Positions 48,903 through 62,487 are shown, counted from the stretch's first letter. The stretch is DNA of 64,000 bases from Takifugu bimaculatus (GCA_004026145.2 CP034975.1:3450398-3514397); one strand, 5' to 3'. The notes: generated by a model not told the origin, from the letters alone. Program-made: numbers and translations.

Positions 48903-51900
48903 TGTATTTGACTTTTCCAACCATTCTGCTTATTTAAGGCAGATTTATTTATTTTTATTTTTTTACATTAGCAATAAAATCAAAGCTTGTCAAATAACGC
49001 AGGTAAAAACACGGCACAAAAAAGCAGTTTGCTTTGCGAGATCATTTGTTTTTTGGGAATCCACTTTAATTAATGGGATTCAAATGAATTTTGTGGGCGG
49101 ATGTGTTAAACAGGACAGATCTGCAAAAAAAACTCCCTAAAACACACCCAAGGGTTGCTCCAGAGGCTGGTAGGCCTGAACCTACTGTAGATTACAGAGA
49201 AATCAGCCTCCTGAAGAGCAAATATCACCGAGGAGGAGACAGGTTACCTGCTAGTCAACTGTAACAGATGATCTTTAAATCTCTTCACAGTGGGGTGGAT
49301 CCTCCATTTTGTGGAAGGGACGCTCCCTGGGGGACAGGCTGTCGGTTCTTCAGAGCTGTAGAGAAGCAGAAAGACATCAGAAACAGCAGGACCGAGGTCC
49401 ATCTCCACCGAACATCTGCCTTCTACGGCATAGCAACTATTCAATTTCTGCACGGTTGGAAAGGCTCATTCCTGAAATAAATGTGCTGGTTATTACATCA
49501 GTGTTTCTGCTTGAGACAGAGAGAGAGAAAAAAAATTCTGAGCCTGATGTTTGTGCTATTAGAACAAGCAGCCTTGGGGGTGTGGCTGTCAACACCCATT
49601 AGTGCTGCTGTCACCTTCCATAGTCCAATAATTACTGCCACTGTGGCGCCACCAGCTTCTCTGCAGCAGGCGAGCGGCTACCTCAGCTAGCGTTAGCCCA
49701 TCTTTCTGCAGCCGCTCAGGCCTGTCAATTAGTGCGAGTCACAACAGATTAAGTTGCAAAACAATGTCCTTTTTTTAATAATTTGTTGGAGGGTGGGTTA
49801 CTTTGTCACAGTGTGAGGTCTTCAAGGGTCCCGATGCCCTTTCATTTGCCTGTCGCCTTCCCATGAATATGGATGTTGGGCTGTACTCAGTTTGTGTTTG
49901 GGCGACTGTTGAACTGGGGGTTTAGATTAGGGATGAGAGTGTTCTTTGTAATTAGTGCTTTTGCTCTCTGGCTGTTGACATGGAAGCAAGCAGTAATTAT
50001 GACTTAAGCATCCAATTATCCTCCTTCATCTTTGCTTTTGACTCACAGTTTTTATATGAAATATTTATCTCTGTTTATATGGTCCTATAATGGGAAAGTG
50101 AACATGTGTCAGACTTAATCCTCCATCCATGCTCACTGAAACACATTTACAGTATCAACACATTATATTCTCCGCTACTAAGATTGTCCTCCACCTTTAT
50201 TACTTTCTGTTTCATTGTAATAACACAAAATATATCGTATCCTGCAGATTTACATGAATATATTCAAATGTCTCTGTAGGGCCCACATCTGATTTTAGTC
50301 AATTTAATCTTATTTACTCAGTTGTTATTTCTTTTTTTTCCAGGCCTGCACTGAACACATTCACTATTTTTGTAATTTGACATTTTTAATATGCATGTTC
50401 TCCATTGTTATGGAATAATTGGTTGGCTGGTATGTGCTGGATGCTGGGTGCAGCTCACTATGAATATCAATATTACAGTCAGCAGCCTGGAGAAGCAGGC
50501 AGCCAGATTGTTGCTGTCAGCCTTAAACCATTAGATTTTAAAGCAAAGGACACGACGGAAAATATTCACAGGAGGACAAAGATATTTAAATAGATTAACA
50601 TTTGCTGCTTTATCCTACATTTGAACCTTCTGTGACTGTAGTTTTTATATTATTTATTATTATTATTTTATACTATTTAGTTTTTATATTCAGTGGCCAG
50701 AGTGTATCAAACCTCAGAAAGTAATTTTTTGGAGAACTGCAGCATATCTGAAGTTTACGGCTGCCATCATTAAATCATAAATGCTTTTGTTCACTTTTTT
50801 GATTAATAAAACACAAACTGATGAATAATATCAGGATACATGGACCACATTAAGGTTCAGCCCCTCCTGGGGATGGCACTGGTCCTTTGTGTGCCAGACC
50901 CTCAGACTTGGGTGTGTCACAGAAGTGAAGCTGATGTCTCCATCCTTGTCTGGATGTCATCCGCACACAGGCAGAAGAAAACAGGGGCGAAATCTGGTGA
51001 GAAAGTGAGAACAGGCAGGGCAAGAAAGCTGGGAGAGGAGAACCAAGGAGAGGTCGATGCAGGGCCAGCAAAGGCCCGGCGGCCATGGATCCTTCACTGG
51101 GAGGATGCTGCTGATAAGGCCCAGGTAGCTCACACGGTGCCGAGGTCTAAAGGGGCACCAAGATAACAGCCCACTGATAGAACCAACCAACACAGCTGGA
51201 CTTCAGATAAGAGGCAAGGACTTGTTGCCCTCAACTGAAACAAGCTTGGAATTCTGCTGTACCTCAGTTGCAGTTTGTAGTGTTTTCAGTGGTTTTAACA
51301 AATGTTAACATTGATTCTTGAGTTTATTTTACATTTTATGCCCATTCCATAATGGATGGAGCTTCTTTGCTGCTCTGCTCTCTTTATAAGGTTTTTATAA
51401 CGTTAGTTATGGACATTTACAGCTTTTGAGTGGAGGTGTGAAGTGATTTGAAACACATGTTCAACACATTTATTTAAAGAGCACTAGTATGATGGGATGA
51501 CACCTTTTGAATCATGACATTTACTCACAGTCACAGAGAGAGATGCTGAATGTGTTTTTAACACCCTGCGAGAGGTAAAGCCCGATCGGCGCTGCTCTAA
51601 TAACGGAGCATTTAATGTGCATTATTTATGACACACAGCTGCATTTGGGGGAGACTCCTGCCCACAGGCACTGATCAACACGCGCTCTATTCTTTCACCT
51701 TTCCCTTTTGTGTTGCATTAACTAAAACTATATGCAGCCCCAAGGACACGAAAACATCAGATGAGGGAAATGTTCAATTTGTAGCCGCCCCTCGTTTTCT
51801 CTTCTCCCCCCCGTTTAGCATTCGCCTCACAGCTAGCGCTCCTTCGGTAAACTGTGTTGTTTGAAGTCTACCCGGCTGCTGACCACCTTGTTAGTTTAAT

Positions 51901-52777
51901 AGTTTGGATATGCATTTAGAAATGATTTATTACCAGCCAGCAGCCACATAATCGCTCCTTCTTTTCTTCTAATGAGTGCAGGAAGCTGGTTCAGGGCCAG
52001 CATGGTCAATCCTCCACAAAGGTTTCAGTGAGTTTAAAAGAATCTCAGCCACCATCTCGTACGGCTCTAATAGAAACTGCTGGAGCCGCGTTCTCCCGTT
52101 GGCTCAGTGGAAACCGGGAAAATCTAAAAGTGTAGGTTTGATGTTGACTTCAGCGACACAGGCTGCACGTGAATAAGACATTATGTATTTAGAAGGGATT
52201 AATAATGTACATTGGAGAATAGTTTTACAGGACTTGTTACATCTGCTCCATAATTTACCGTGGACATCCGTATTCAGGCCAGTCACGCAATCAAGCCTCC
52301 TTCAAGTAACTCTTTAGCCGTTTTCTCCGAGCGGCGTCGTCGCTGCAGCCTCATCTCGTTGCCATTCATGCGTGCTGCGGTGGAGCCTAATTAAACCATC
52401 TCAAACTGTCTCGCGTGTGGCTCTGAATTGTCAGCGAAGACGAGGATTTACATCCAAATTGGACTGATAACAATGCAAAGAGACCCGATACGTACGAGTT
52501 TGTGTTGTTTGGAACGTACGTCACACTTTAGAGGACAGGCGTGAATTCAAATCTTAAACTGGCAACATTACAAAACTATTTATTCACGCTTTTATTTATT
52601 CAAACAACATGACTCAAATTGTTATTAAAATGTAAGTTTCATGGGTGAACATCAACGCCAGCCTTGTTTCTTTGTTGCCTGCTTCTGAGTTGGAGGTAAT
52701 AATTACGTTACCGATATTTATTCATTTATTGTTAAACCTAGTTAGAACTCCACCTTCATAGCATGTTTTGATATTAA
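48903..52777. other. gene-free stretch
   Basis: The frame at 50840-51166 (+, 108 codons) is Lys/Arg-rich and unrecognised; I do not call it. No exon or named repeat otherwise. Confidence 0.4.
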
Positions 52778-53251
52778 AGCAATAAATGCGTTACATGTAC
52801 ACAGACTGTGAGTCCATTGGAGAGACTTCACTTTGGCATCCAGGAACCTAAAGAGCTACCAGAGGCCAACCCAAGGAGACGGAGGAGGAACACCGATCGA
52901 TGTTACGAAGCAGTTCAGGAGAATAAGCAGAACCATGAAGCTCTACACCCAGACAAGCGCAGGCAGCTTGACAAACACATTAAGAACCTACAAAAGAACT
53001 CAGTTTCAGTAAGTAACTCTGGGGAAGTGAGAAGGGAAGAACAAGAACTGTAAGGGGAGCAGAATGGACAAGAGCATGGACAAGACGAGAGCTTCTACAA
53101 GCTCTCTGACAGTGGTTACCAGAGGCAACTCAGCAACTCTACAGGAGAAGAAGATGAGGTTCTGGAGAGTGAGGAAAAGGGAACTCTAGAGATGAAGAAC
53201 ATAATGTTGAATGTTTGGTGCCTGGAGAACCTTAAAGCGAAGCCTCATTGA
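52778..53251 (+). pseudogene. unrecognised coding-like frame interrupted by one stop
   Basis: One reading frame is open from 52778 to 53251 except for a TAA at 53051-53053. The first part (about 90 codons) includes SPLERLHFGIQEPKEL, an Arg-rich patch and a charged, helix-like stretch (CYEAVQENKQNHEAL, then DKRRQLDKHIKNLQKN). The second (65 codons) is acidic and includes ESFYKLSDSGYQ and GEEDEVLESEE. An AG acceptor shape ends at 52804, and a perfect donor word, GTAAGT, begins at 53009. A 54-nt intron that skipped the stop would be too short for a vertebrate. It could be a decayed gene or processed copy, one real exon plus chance sequence, or chance alone. I do not recognise the family; the DSGY motif and acidic tail only faintly recall geminin and Emi1-type regulators. 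Confidence 0.3.
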
Positions 53252-56183
53252 CTACAGAAACACTGTGGACGAGTGGACTAGCACTGAAGACACGTGTGAT
53301 GAGCACCTCCAGTGTCCGTGCATTTGGAGGATGACTGCTTGATTTAAAGGCACTAATTCCTCCAAATGACTTTCAGGACGGAGACAAATCCCTTTAAGCC
53401 AGACTGCGATATTGCCTGTTCATACTCGGTTACTGATCAAAGGAACCTTGCGTGGAACTGTTCGGGGACCGGGTTCCTATATTAGAGGTCTTTTCCCCCA
53501 GTAAAATAATCCCACTGGGATCCATATTAAACACCAGTGGGTGTAATCTGTCTTGATTACGGACTAGACGCCTCCTCATGCACTATCTTGAAACAATTAG
53601 ACCACACTTAAACCTTCTCAGTCGGAGTCGTGGTTAACATTTCTGCACACCGCCGCCGTCATTTCTCCGTGTCTTCCAGACATCCGTTTATCCTCTGATT
53701 TCCCTCCTCTATCCTTTCCCACATCCGTCATGCTGAACTCTATTTATTCATTATTTTCGCTATCTCACACTGTGACTCCTTCTCCCGAGTCACCTTCACT
53801 CCCTCTCCTCCTCCTCCTCGTGCACTGCTGTGTTTTATGGCTGAAAGCCGTTATTCCACTCGGCTGCAACCGGACTCCTCTCTCTAATATTTCATTCATC
53901 AGAACAATTAAAGCGGAACATTGGTTTCCTGGGTGATAATTAGGGTTTGATGAGTGAACCTGAACGCCACCAGGACAAGATAGCTTGATTACTCTCATTT
54001 GCTGGTCTCTGTGCTATTCCAGGGTTATTATCCGTTGTCTTGTCAAGCAAATAAAGGAAGACAACAGGCATGAAATGTGGAGGGTTAAGACTTGGAGAGA
54101 CTAATAGAAATAGAAGTGTGGAGGTGGAAAGAGTCATTTTTTTTGGAGATGAGTGCAGCAGGTATTTTCGTACATTATTTCTGTCTCCTGCCACATTTTA
54201 GGAAAACACCTACACACTCTGAAACCTTTTGCCCTCACGCTGATAACAGTTCTCCAGAATCAGAGCATCCTTAAAATCCAGTTTTAGACTTCTGGGGGAT
54301 TTCTTCCGTATGTGATGCAGAGTCGCTCGATATTTTCCCTGCATCATTTTTGAATGCTTGTTTGGATTGTAATGATATCTGAGGCCACATCCAAACACTA
54401 GTTGGCGTGTTCTTGCTCTTTTGTGAGGTTTGGAAAACAGGAATATTGAGGATGAGATCAATATCTGTAAAGCTTGCTGCAAAGCATTTCCTGAGCAAAC
54501 AAGGTGACCATTTTGATTCAATTTACCCCAATTATTTGATGAGATGATGTTATCACGGACATTAGAGCTGATCTCTGACTCAGGTTTTCCTGTTGCAGAC
54601 GTTAATAGGAATCATATTTATTTGGGTGTTTAGATATAAACCTGCATCTATTGAGATATTTGTCTCAATAGCCAAACAGCGAAGACCCTTTCTTTCAGTG
54701 GTGCCGTGCCTGTGCTGCATGTTTGTCCCTGTCTCAAACTTCAATTATTTATCCCCAGAGGAAGCGCTGAATACTGTAGATCCTCTCTAAAGTATCAACC
54801 AATCAATTAATTCCACATTAGCTATTCAAGGTCGTGACCTGGAAGGCTCAACCAATGAAAGCCTCATTTAATCTTGACCTCCCCTAACACAAAGCAGCAG
54901 TCTTTGTTTGTCAATCCGTGCATTCTCTGGTGCGCTATTCACACGTGCACATCTGCTGAAGTATGCACGAGTCAATACCACGAAGAGAGAAGCCGTGAAT
55001 GTATCGCGTGTGCGGTCAGGGATGTGACATCGGGGTGGGAAAGCAAGGCTACGGGCAAGTGAACCGTCAGCCTTTGGTGAGTGCATGTAAATGCTGCCGA
55101 CCTTCAGAAGATGCGGTTTTAGAGAGTGCTCCAAACTAGAATAGCAGACGCGCTGTTTGGGGGAAGAGCTGACCTCCATACGGACATGAAAGCGGAGGAG
55201 CGTTTCTTCCAGGCCTTCTGCTCTTTTGCTCTTCCTGACAGAGCAGCTGAGTGACATTTCGAGCTGTTACAGTACATCTCAACAGCAATCACTTACTCCC
55301 GACTTGAGATGCTCCATTTGGTTAATGATTAAAGGACAGCGATGGGGCCCAAGGAATTCTGCTGCTGATTTGAGGCTTTAATGAGGCTGGTAATTAGAGC
55401 TAAATGTTAATGAACAGTAGGTGCACAGCCAAAGCAGGGGTTTCCACTGACCCTTATTGAATAGCGGATCTGGGAAATTCCTTTGTTACCATGAGATGCA
55501 TCAGAACATGAAACTGGAGCAATGATTGCTGGGTCGTAATTATCTCAGTGGGAGACTTCTATTCTTTGCTAAAGCTCAAAGGCCGAAATGGCTGCTGGTG
55601 GCCCAAAATACTCATTATCAGACAGTGTTTAATAATTCTTGAACCCTTTGTCATATCCAGTTGTTTAAAAGTCATGTTTTCAGTTACAATACAAATGCCG
55701 CATTGGGATATTCAGGAACCAAATCTTAAAAATATACTGTATGAGTATTTTTACTGTATTGTGAGTTTATAAATCAGGTAAAATAGGTGATAAATAAAAT
55801 GGCAACCAGCAAACTTTTAACTGCAAAATTGGTCCTAGTGTTTAATTTATTTTGTAATCTATCTATATTTGTTCCTATTCATTTTTTCAAATGTGCTTTG
55901 TGTCTAATAGATATGGACTAAAAGCTTTGAGGACATATTTTAAAAAGCACTTGAAACTTTATGAAGTGAAACTACAGATCTTCTGCTTTTGTATCAGTAG
56001 GAGAATCAATATATTTAGTTAAGGTAATATTTCAATGGGTACTTCAAAAAACTAAGAGGACAAAAACAATCAGACTAAAATAAAAGTCAGAATTTTGTTC
56101 CACATCGAGAAAATCTGAAGTTTGAAGGAAAAGGGAGAAAGTGGCAGATAAATGGAGATGCGGCACAGAAACAATGATGTGCA
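53252..56183. other. gene-free stretch
   Basis: No exon recognised. The segment 55320-55440 is dense in ATTA/TAAT motifs (including GGTAATTAGAGC) and looks enhancer-like; this is impression only. Confidence 0.4.
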
Positions 56184-56212
56184 GTGTGTGTGTGTGCGTG
56201 TGTGTGTGTGTC
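56184..56212 (+). repeat. GT microsatellite
   Basis: (GT)n of 29 bp with one GC interruption. Confidence 0.85.
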
Positions 56213-56448
56213 TGACAGAGGAAGGGAAGGACGGAGGAAGTGGTGTTCCCCCTGCAGCAGTCTGTCGGCTCTGCGTTCACGGTGGCTGAGCAGAGTGGAA
56301 GGCACAGCCGACCCATAGGGAGCACTTGGCACGCCATCAGCTCTGCACCAGGCATGCTCGCCGCCCAGCCAGCACAGCCCAAACACACAAGCACAGGCGA
56401 TCAAAACAACGCCAAACAAACACGCTTCTGACACACTGAAACATGTGA

Positions 56449-56490
56449 GGGGGAAGAGGGAGGGGGGGTATGCAGGGGATATACGGGGGG
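56449..56490 (+). repeat. clustered G runs, quadruplex-type
   Basis: Five G runs (5, 3, 7, 4 and 6 bases) lie within 42 bp on the + strand, separated by 1-6 nt. Confidence 0.6.
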
Positions 56491-56783
56491 ATATACAGTA
56501 AAGCAGCAGTAATGATGTATTATTCTGCTCTGGCACCTTTCCAGAAACCGTCCTTCTAAAAGTTGGAAGTCATGGGGTTTTTTTTTTCTAAATACATCAT
56601 TGTCATATATGAAAAGTCAAGTTAAATGTGTTTGACATAGTTAATGAATATGGTACTGTTTGGATGCTACCTTTCATGAGTCGACTCCTTTTCAGTGAAT
56701 ATCAGCTCAATGGTGCTAACAACAATGAAAAAAACACACGGCACAAGGAAAAGTTACATCTATGCAAGAATTAGCAGCATATT

Positions 56784-56812
56784 AGCCATATTAGCCATAT
56801 GCTAATATGGCT
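56784..56812. repeat. perfect 12-bp inverted repeat
   Basis: AGCCATATTAGC (56784-56795) and GCTAATATGGCT (56801-56812) are perfect reverse complements around the 5-nt loop CATAT. A direct extra copy of CATATTAGC lies just upstream at 56779-56787. Confidence 0.85.
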
Positions 56813-58247
56813 TTGAGTTTGATCGGTTACATTCGATTTGGTCATTTCCAACGACACTGAACAAAGGTTTGGGCCACCTCTCCAGAGATTTTGGCAAATA
56901 TTCTTCTTTCAAAGAATGCTTTTCTTTAAATGCCAACAAAAAAAACTAGACAGCTTTGGCATGCAAGTATATCTTGAATATACTGCATTAAATATTTATA
57001 GTACTTAAGAAATAGGTTAAGGAGACACTGTTGAATGCAAATTGTACATATTAGCTGTCAAATAAGAGCTTTAATACAGATGTCAGTGGAGGGGAGACAG
57101 TGCAGAAATATTGATATAATAATTTGTTGGCCCTTGCTGGGAAGCTCTCAGTGGCAGCCACAGCTCTGGATTTCCTGGTGTTACATCAGTAACACTAACG
57201 CAGGTACCCTGCAGAGTGTTCTGACATCCTGCCATGACGGCTGATTTCGCTCCATCCTATAGCAGCTTCGTGAAGGGGCTGAAGTGTCTCTCCTTTCCCA
57301 CCTTCCTTCCACTCTGTGCCAGCTGCCTACGTGCCAGTAAAGCAAAAATAAAACAAGGGGAAGCAAATGGCAGCACCATCTGGAGTTTAAAGAGAGAGAG
57401 GGAGAGAGAAGTTGAGGAGGTTGATTTCCAGTTGATTTCCATCGGCTCTTTTACAGTACCGGAGCAACTCTATCAGAAGCCCACAGGCAACGACTCCCAG
57501 GAAGTCTAAATATGCCAACATGAGTGCCAGTGGGAGAAGAGTCCCAGGATTCAGCCTCCCTTTGGACCATGCAATGATGGACAAAGTGGGGCTATTTATT
57601 GCCTGCGATGCCTTGGGTTGAAATACTAAAAAGAGCCATCGCAACGTGCAGTTCAGAGGGTTGGACACAAACGGCTCAGCATGCCAGCAGAGGAGGGGGG
57701 GGGCGGACAAATAACAATGTGTGACATGGGATTTTAATTCAGCGCTTCATGTGTGATGACCTGGTTTTTACTCGAGCTGGTCAGAACTGAACAGCTCGAC
57801 TTGAGTTCTTTCACTTTGGGGAGAGCTGTTTTGGTCTACCTCAGGTAGGTAGACACGGGAGAAACACTTTCTGTCTCTGAAATAAGGGAAAGCCAGTCAG
57901 AGTGCTATCAAAGTGCAAAAGCTAATTTGGCAGCCTAGAGATTTATATAGAAAACAGAAAAAAAAACCCAGAGCTGATAGAAAATTATGACTGTAAGAAG
58001 GATACATTTATTATATTATGACAATGAATCTTAGCTATTTATTCACTAATTTTATTACTGGGAGAAAGAGTTCACCATCATCATCACTAGTCTACAGTTA
58101 GTTAAAATGTGGACCCTTTGATTCTAAATCCAGCATTTTAGTAATATTTTGTCTTTAGCGTGTTGGCTTCTGGTTTCCATACAGAGCTCAGAAGAGGCTC
58201 ATCAACTGTGGTCAGGAGGGGTCAATGCCAGTCATCCATGATGTGCT
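56813..58247. other. gene-free stretch
   Basis: Nothing recognised apart from a short GA-rich run near 57390-57410. Confidence 0.4.
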
Positions 58248-58421
58248 TAATTAACATCTTCCTTGTTTAATTAAACAGGTTTCCAGCGCAGGACTCCTGC
58301 CTTGAGACTTTCATCCCTCACCTTTCTGGATCCAGCCCCTCACAGTTTGACTTGTATATAATTAGACAGGTGTATCCGTTCTGATTGGTTTTGCTTCAAC
58401 TTAATTAACTGTGGATAATTA
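58248..58421. promoter_or_regulatory. cluster of five TAATTA motifs
   Basis: TAATTA occurs at 58248, 58268, 58359, 58402 and 58416, twice within TTAATTAA and once within TTTAATTAAA. TAATTA is the core recognised by many homeodomain proteins. The cluster is seen; enhancer function is inference. Confidence 0.35.
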
Positions 58422-61180
58422 GTAAAGATGAACCCTTGTTTGGGCGTCGCAGCCTCCCTCCTCCAGAATGAACGATGGCCACATTGTTCTGGTGGGTTTT
58501 TGGGGACGGTCACGGTTTTCAGTTTGGTTTAGTTCACTGTTTTCAACCACTGATCCATTGACCATTTTATTAAAAAGACGTGAATCTCAAGGACATTCAG
58601 CAAACACTGAAAAATTGTGGTGGTTTTTAGGTTTAACTTTGTTACCTGCAGAAAAAAAAAGATACTTCAGTGCAAAACCTCCCACCACAAACACAAACCT
58701 TTCTTTAAAGTGCCAACTAACAACTGCCATTGAACCAGCACAGTGGAACAACACAACCACTCCTCCAAGGCCCCAACTGGAGGCTTTAAAGTGTCTCCTG
58801 CATCCTGGTTGGCCGTCCGGGCACGAGAGAAAGCCAATGCCTGTCTTTCTTGGGTGTCACATGTGATTTTTGGCGGGAAATCCACAGGCTGCAGCCAATT
58901 TTCCAATCTTCACCTAAATATCAGCAGAAGGGGATTTGTACAGAAAAACAGACAACACAGAACGTTCACGTGAGACTACAAGGACAGAAAAACATCCATA
59001 GGTAAGGTCAATTTAAAACCAGGTGATTTACAAAATATGCCCCCACGTGTACCAGGACAGCAGTAATGTAGGCTTAACTGCAACCTTTAAGTGAAAGGTG
59101 GCACTAAAGCAATGCTGACGGCTACATCACACTGTTGCCAATGGATATTGTATTATTATGAGTTTATGCTCATCATTGCCAGTAAGAGCTCAAGTGGTGG
59201 CATCTGAGAAATTAGGACAGTATTAATACTTTGTTAATAGGTCACTTTAATACAGAGGAATTGCTGTAAAAATGTTTTGCAACACAAATGTGTAGCTAAA
59301 TCTATGAACCACTGTTTTGTGGAGCTGCTAAGAAAAACTGGTGCTAGGATACAGAATTTTCCTCTTCTTAGCCGACGCCCCGGCGTGCTGTGGTCCAGGC
59401 TGTGTGCAGTTAAACATAGACATGGTGGAGGAGGTGGTTGCGGCAGGTTTTCCACAGCCACCAGCTGACACTTGAGAGAACCTGAGAAACCTGCACGCCA
59501 ACCTTCAGGGCACGTGGCTCCGCAGCTGTTGCTGGAGTGAGACGCGATCGCAGATCACTGGCGCGTTCAGCATTTGCTCAACTCTTATTTGGTTTCCCAA
59601 CATAAAACGTTCCTGCTAAATTCCGGCCTGTCCGGGCCGTAAGATGATGACAGCCTCCGTGCCCAGGCCGGCTGCCAGTGATTATGAGGCTCGAGCGATC
59701 CATCAGTCAAAATTAACAGCCTCATCGAGCATTCAGGACAGGCATCAATTAAAACCAGTGGAGCTCAATATTGTTTTATGGTATATTTACATTTTAAAGC
59801 TTGATTTAGTTATCCCAGGAGCTTCTGCAGAAGCACTCCCTCATCCTATACACCCCACATCCCTTCCTGTCATTAAAATGGGAGTGGGCCATCAAGGACA
59901 GGTACTGACAGATGAGGCCATATAAATCTCTCTCTCAAGAAAAAGAAAATTGCTTCACTATACTTGTTGGGTTGCTCGAGCAGAAATTTGACTGGGGTGG
60001 AACTCATCAGCTACATCAATTTTATTCTTCCTTTAGAAACTCACTTTTGGTAGAACATTGTTATTATAACTATTGTTATTGCCACCATTATTTGTATGAT
60101 CCATTATTGATAATCAGATTGTGATTATTGTCATTAGTTCACTAGGAGCACTCATAGGTATAGATGATGATCTTCACTTCACTTCCCTGGATGCGCTTGG
60201 ACAGCCTGACAACCAAATACCAAAAATTTTATTGGGTGACTTGCAGAATCTCAGCACTATATATATATAAAAAGATAACTTCTGACAAAATTGCTTATAA
60301 TTTATTCCCACATTTTCTTCCCAATCTTGCTCAAATAGGTCCTCAAAATCACTCACTCCAGCAGAACTGGAGAAGCTGGAGAAAATGCTGCTACACTTTA
60401 AAACAAAGGTTAAGATAAGGAAACTCTAGAGAGCCACAAGCTTAAATCATGGCTTTAAATAAGGGATGGGTATGATGGAAGTTTGCTGTTTCTTTTGGAG
60501 AAATTTTAGTGAATATTATGAATATTGTTGATGATTTGTTTTTTTTTAATTGGTTATATATTACACAAAAGAAAGGTGAGATCAGTGGCCTGTTTTTTTT
60601 TTGGAGAACAGGAAAATACTTTAACTTTTGAATGGCTTTGTTATTTTGCTCTAGAGATCAGGTGCTCTTGTAAAACTCTTCTGGTGTTATGTTGCCAGAC
60701 ACACACACACACTCCAACACAGAACAGGAAGCACAAACAATGCTGACCAAACTGTTGTCCTCCACTTTGTTCTTTCGTCCTCAAAGACCAGCCCAATGAG
60801 TAAAAGGGCCATGGCTGCGTGTCGGCTTTTGCTCTTGGGCTCTTTTAACTACTGTTTGAGAAATAATTAAGATGTAATGGATATTTAAGACCATGGATCC
60901 ACCCTGGTCCCTCTAACTGAATTAAAGTAAACCTGTATGTATTAATGTATCGGTGTCACTGATAATCTTCATAAGGACACCTAACAAGTTTAATAATATC
61001 CAAAACACAAACTCACTTTAAGTGCAAAGATACCTGGAGGTCTGATGTTAGTTTAGTTTTGAATTGCCCAAGCAAAGAGCCTGTGTGTTCTGCAGCCAGA
61101 GGAAATATTGACACCTATGTTACTATGATATGATATGAGCTGCCCTCTTACACAATGGTTAGCACTCGGCCTGAGGCTGA
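58422..61180. other. gene-free stretch
   Basis: No exon or named repeat recognised. A short (CA)n run lies near 60700. Confidence 0.4.
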
Positions 61181-61256
61181 AGGAGGCTGCTTTCAGCACC
61201 ATGGACAGTTCCTGTGGCCACGCAGCAGCTGTCCGTGGTGCTGAAACCAGCCTCCT
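61181..61256. repeat. 28-bp inverted repeat at the edge of a minisatellite
   Basis: Left arm 61181-61208 and right arm 61229-61256 are reverse complements at 26 of 28 positions, with a 20-nt spacer. The right arm runs into the first unit of the adjoining minisatellite, so the left arm contains an inverted copy of one repeat unit. Confidence 0.85.
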
Positions 61257-61422
61257 GAAACCAGCCTCCTGAAACCAGCCTCCTGAAACCAGCCTCCTGA
61301 AACCAGCCTCCTGAAACCAGCCTCCTGAAACCAGCCTGCTGAAACCAGCCTGCTGAAACCAGCCTGCTGAAACCAGCCTCCTGAAACCAGCCTCCTGAAA
61401 CCAGCCTCCTGAAACCAGCCTC
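61241..61422 (+). repeat. minisatellite of thirteen 14-bp units
   Basis: Thirteen head-to-tail units of CTGAAACCAGCCTC with no length change. Units 7, 8 and 9 end in G instead of C; all others are identical. Because 14 is not a multiple of 3, the antisense frames are all open and read as Trp-Phe-Gln or Arg-Arg-Leu-Val repeats. These apparent proteins (61053-61534) are artefacts. Confidence 0.95.
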
Positions 61423-62487
61423 CTGTACGGTCCACCCACTGTCCCTCCCTGTGTCCTGCTAAATAACATGTCCGGACTTTTTCTGGAACTTGGTTAGACA
61501 TATTCTGGACTACAGAAACGGCCACTCTTCTCACTCCAGGAATCAGGCTTTTGAGTCAAAAAATGTCAGAATCATTTGATCCAAGAGTTTAAATGAAATC
61601 TGTTTGTGCTCAATACATGTGAAATTAAAACAAAAATGAAAGCACTTGGAATTAGATCCATTTCTTGGACACAGATCATCTCCTTCAGAAATGTGTGAAA
61701 TGGAAGCAGGTCCCGTTTTGAGCCGAGAGAACACCTCCCACCTTTAATCCTGCATCTTGACGAAGGCATATCTTAAACCTCTTTTACCCAAGCATGGAAA
61801 TCAAGTAAAATTAGGTTTTTCTGAGCACAAGCAGCATTTCTTCTGAAACATTTAACATTCCTTTTATCATTTGCGCTGCCTGGGGTGTGCTAGCGTGCAT
61901 GTAGCTGAGAGTGGAGTGGTGAGTTGGCATCGCCTCGGGGATTTACAGAATGTGCGGAGCAGGAATGATAAAGAGAGAGGATGATATAAAAGAAAAGGCA
62001 ATGAGTGCTGAGATGGATGGAGCGCATTAAAAGTGTGAGAATTGTTTGAGGAGAAAGAGACTGCAAAAAAACTAGGGAGGGTAGATGGGACAAGTAATGG
62101 ATAGAGAGCATAAAGAGATTTGAAAGGAATGCATCGTTGTGGGTGGTTCAGAGGTGAATTGTGAAAAAGCGTGCAGGGATCTACAGGTAGATGCACACAG
62201 AGGTGTGTGTGCGTGCGTGTGTTTGTGTGTTGATGGGTGAGGGAGGCCGGGCGAGGCAGAGGGGAAACCATGTATTAACTCAATGGGATAATGATGTGTC
62301 AAAGCGTGACCAAGCTGTGAAAATGGGAAAATGTCTTTCATCATCACTAAAGTGTCCTCTGTCTGACCCCTTCAGGTGAAAATTAAAATGGCGGGAACTC
62401 GATGGAAAAACTGTTTCAATTTACTTCTAAGTGGAGTAACATTGATTCTGGGTTGAAAGCAGGGCCTGGAGGCATACAGATGTGAGT
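61423..62487. other. gene-free stretch
   Basis: Nothing recognised. A short imperfect GT/GC run lies at about 62201-62230. Confidence 0.4.

Noticed and set aside
61053..61534. Antisense proteins of 113-138 residues with Gly-Trp-Phe-Gln repeats
   Set aside because: They are translations of a 14-bp tandem repeat, which is open in every antisense frame.
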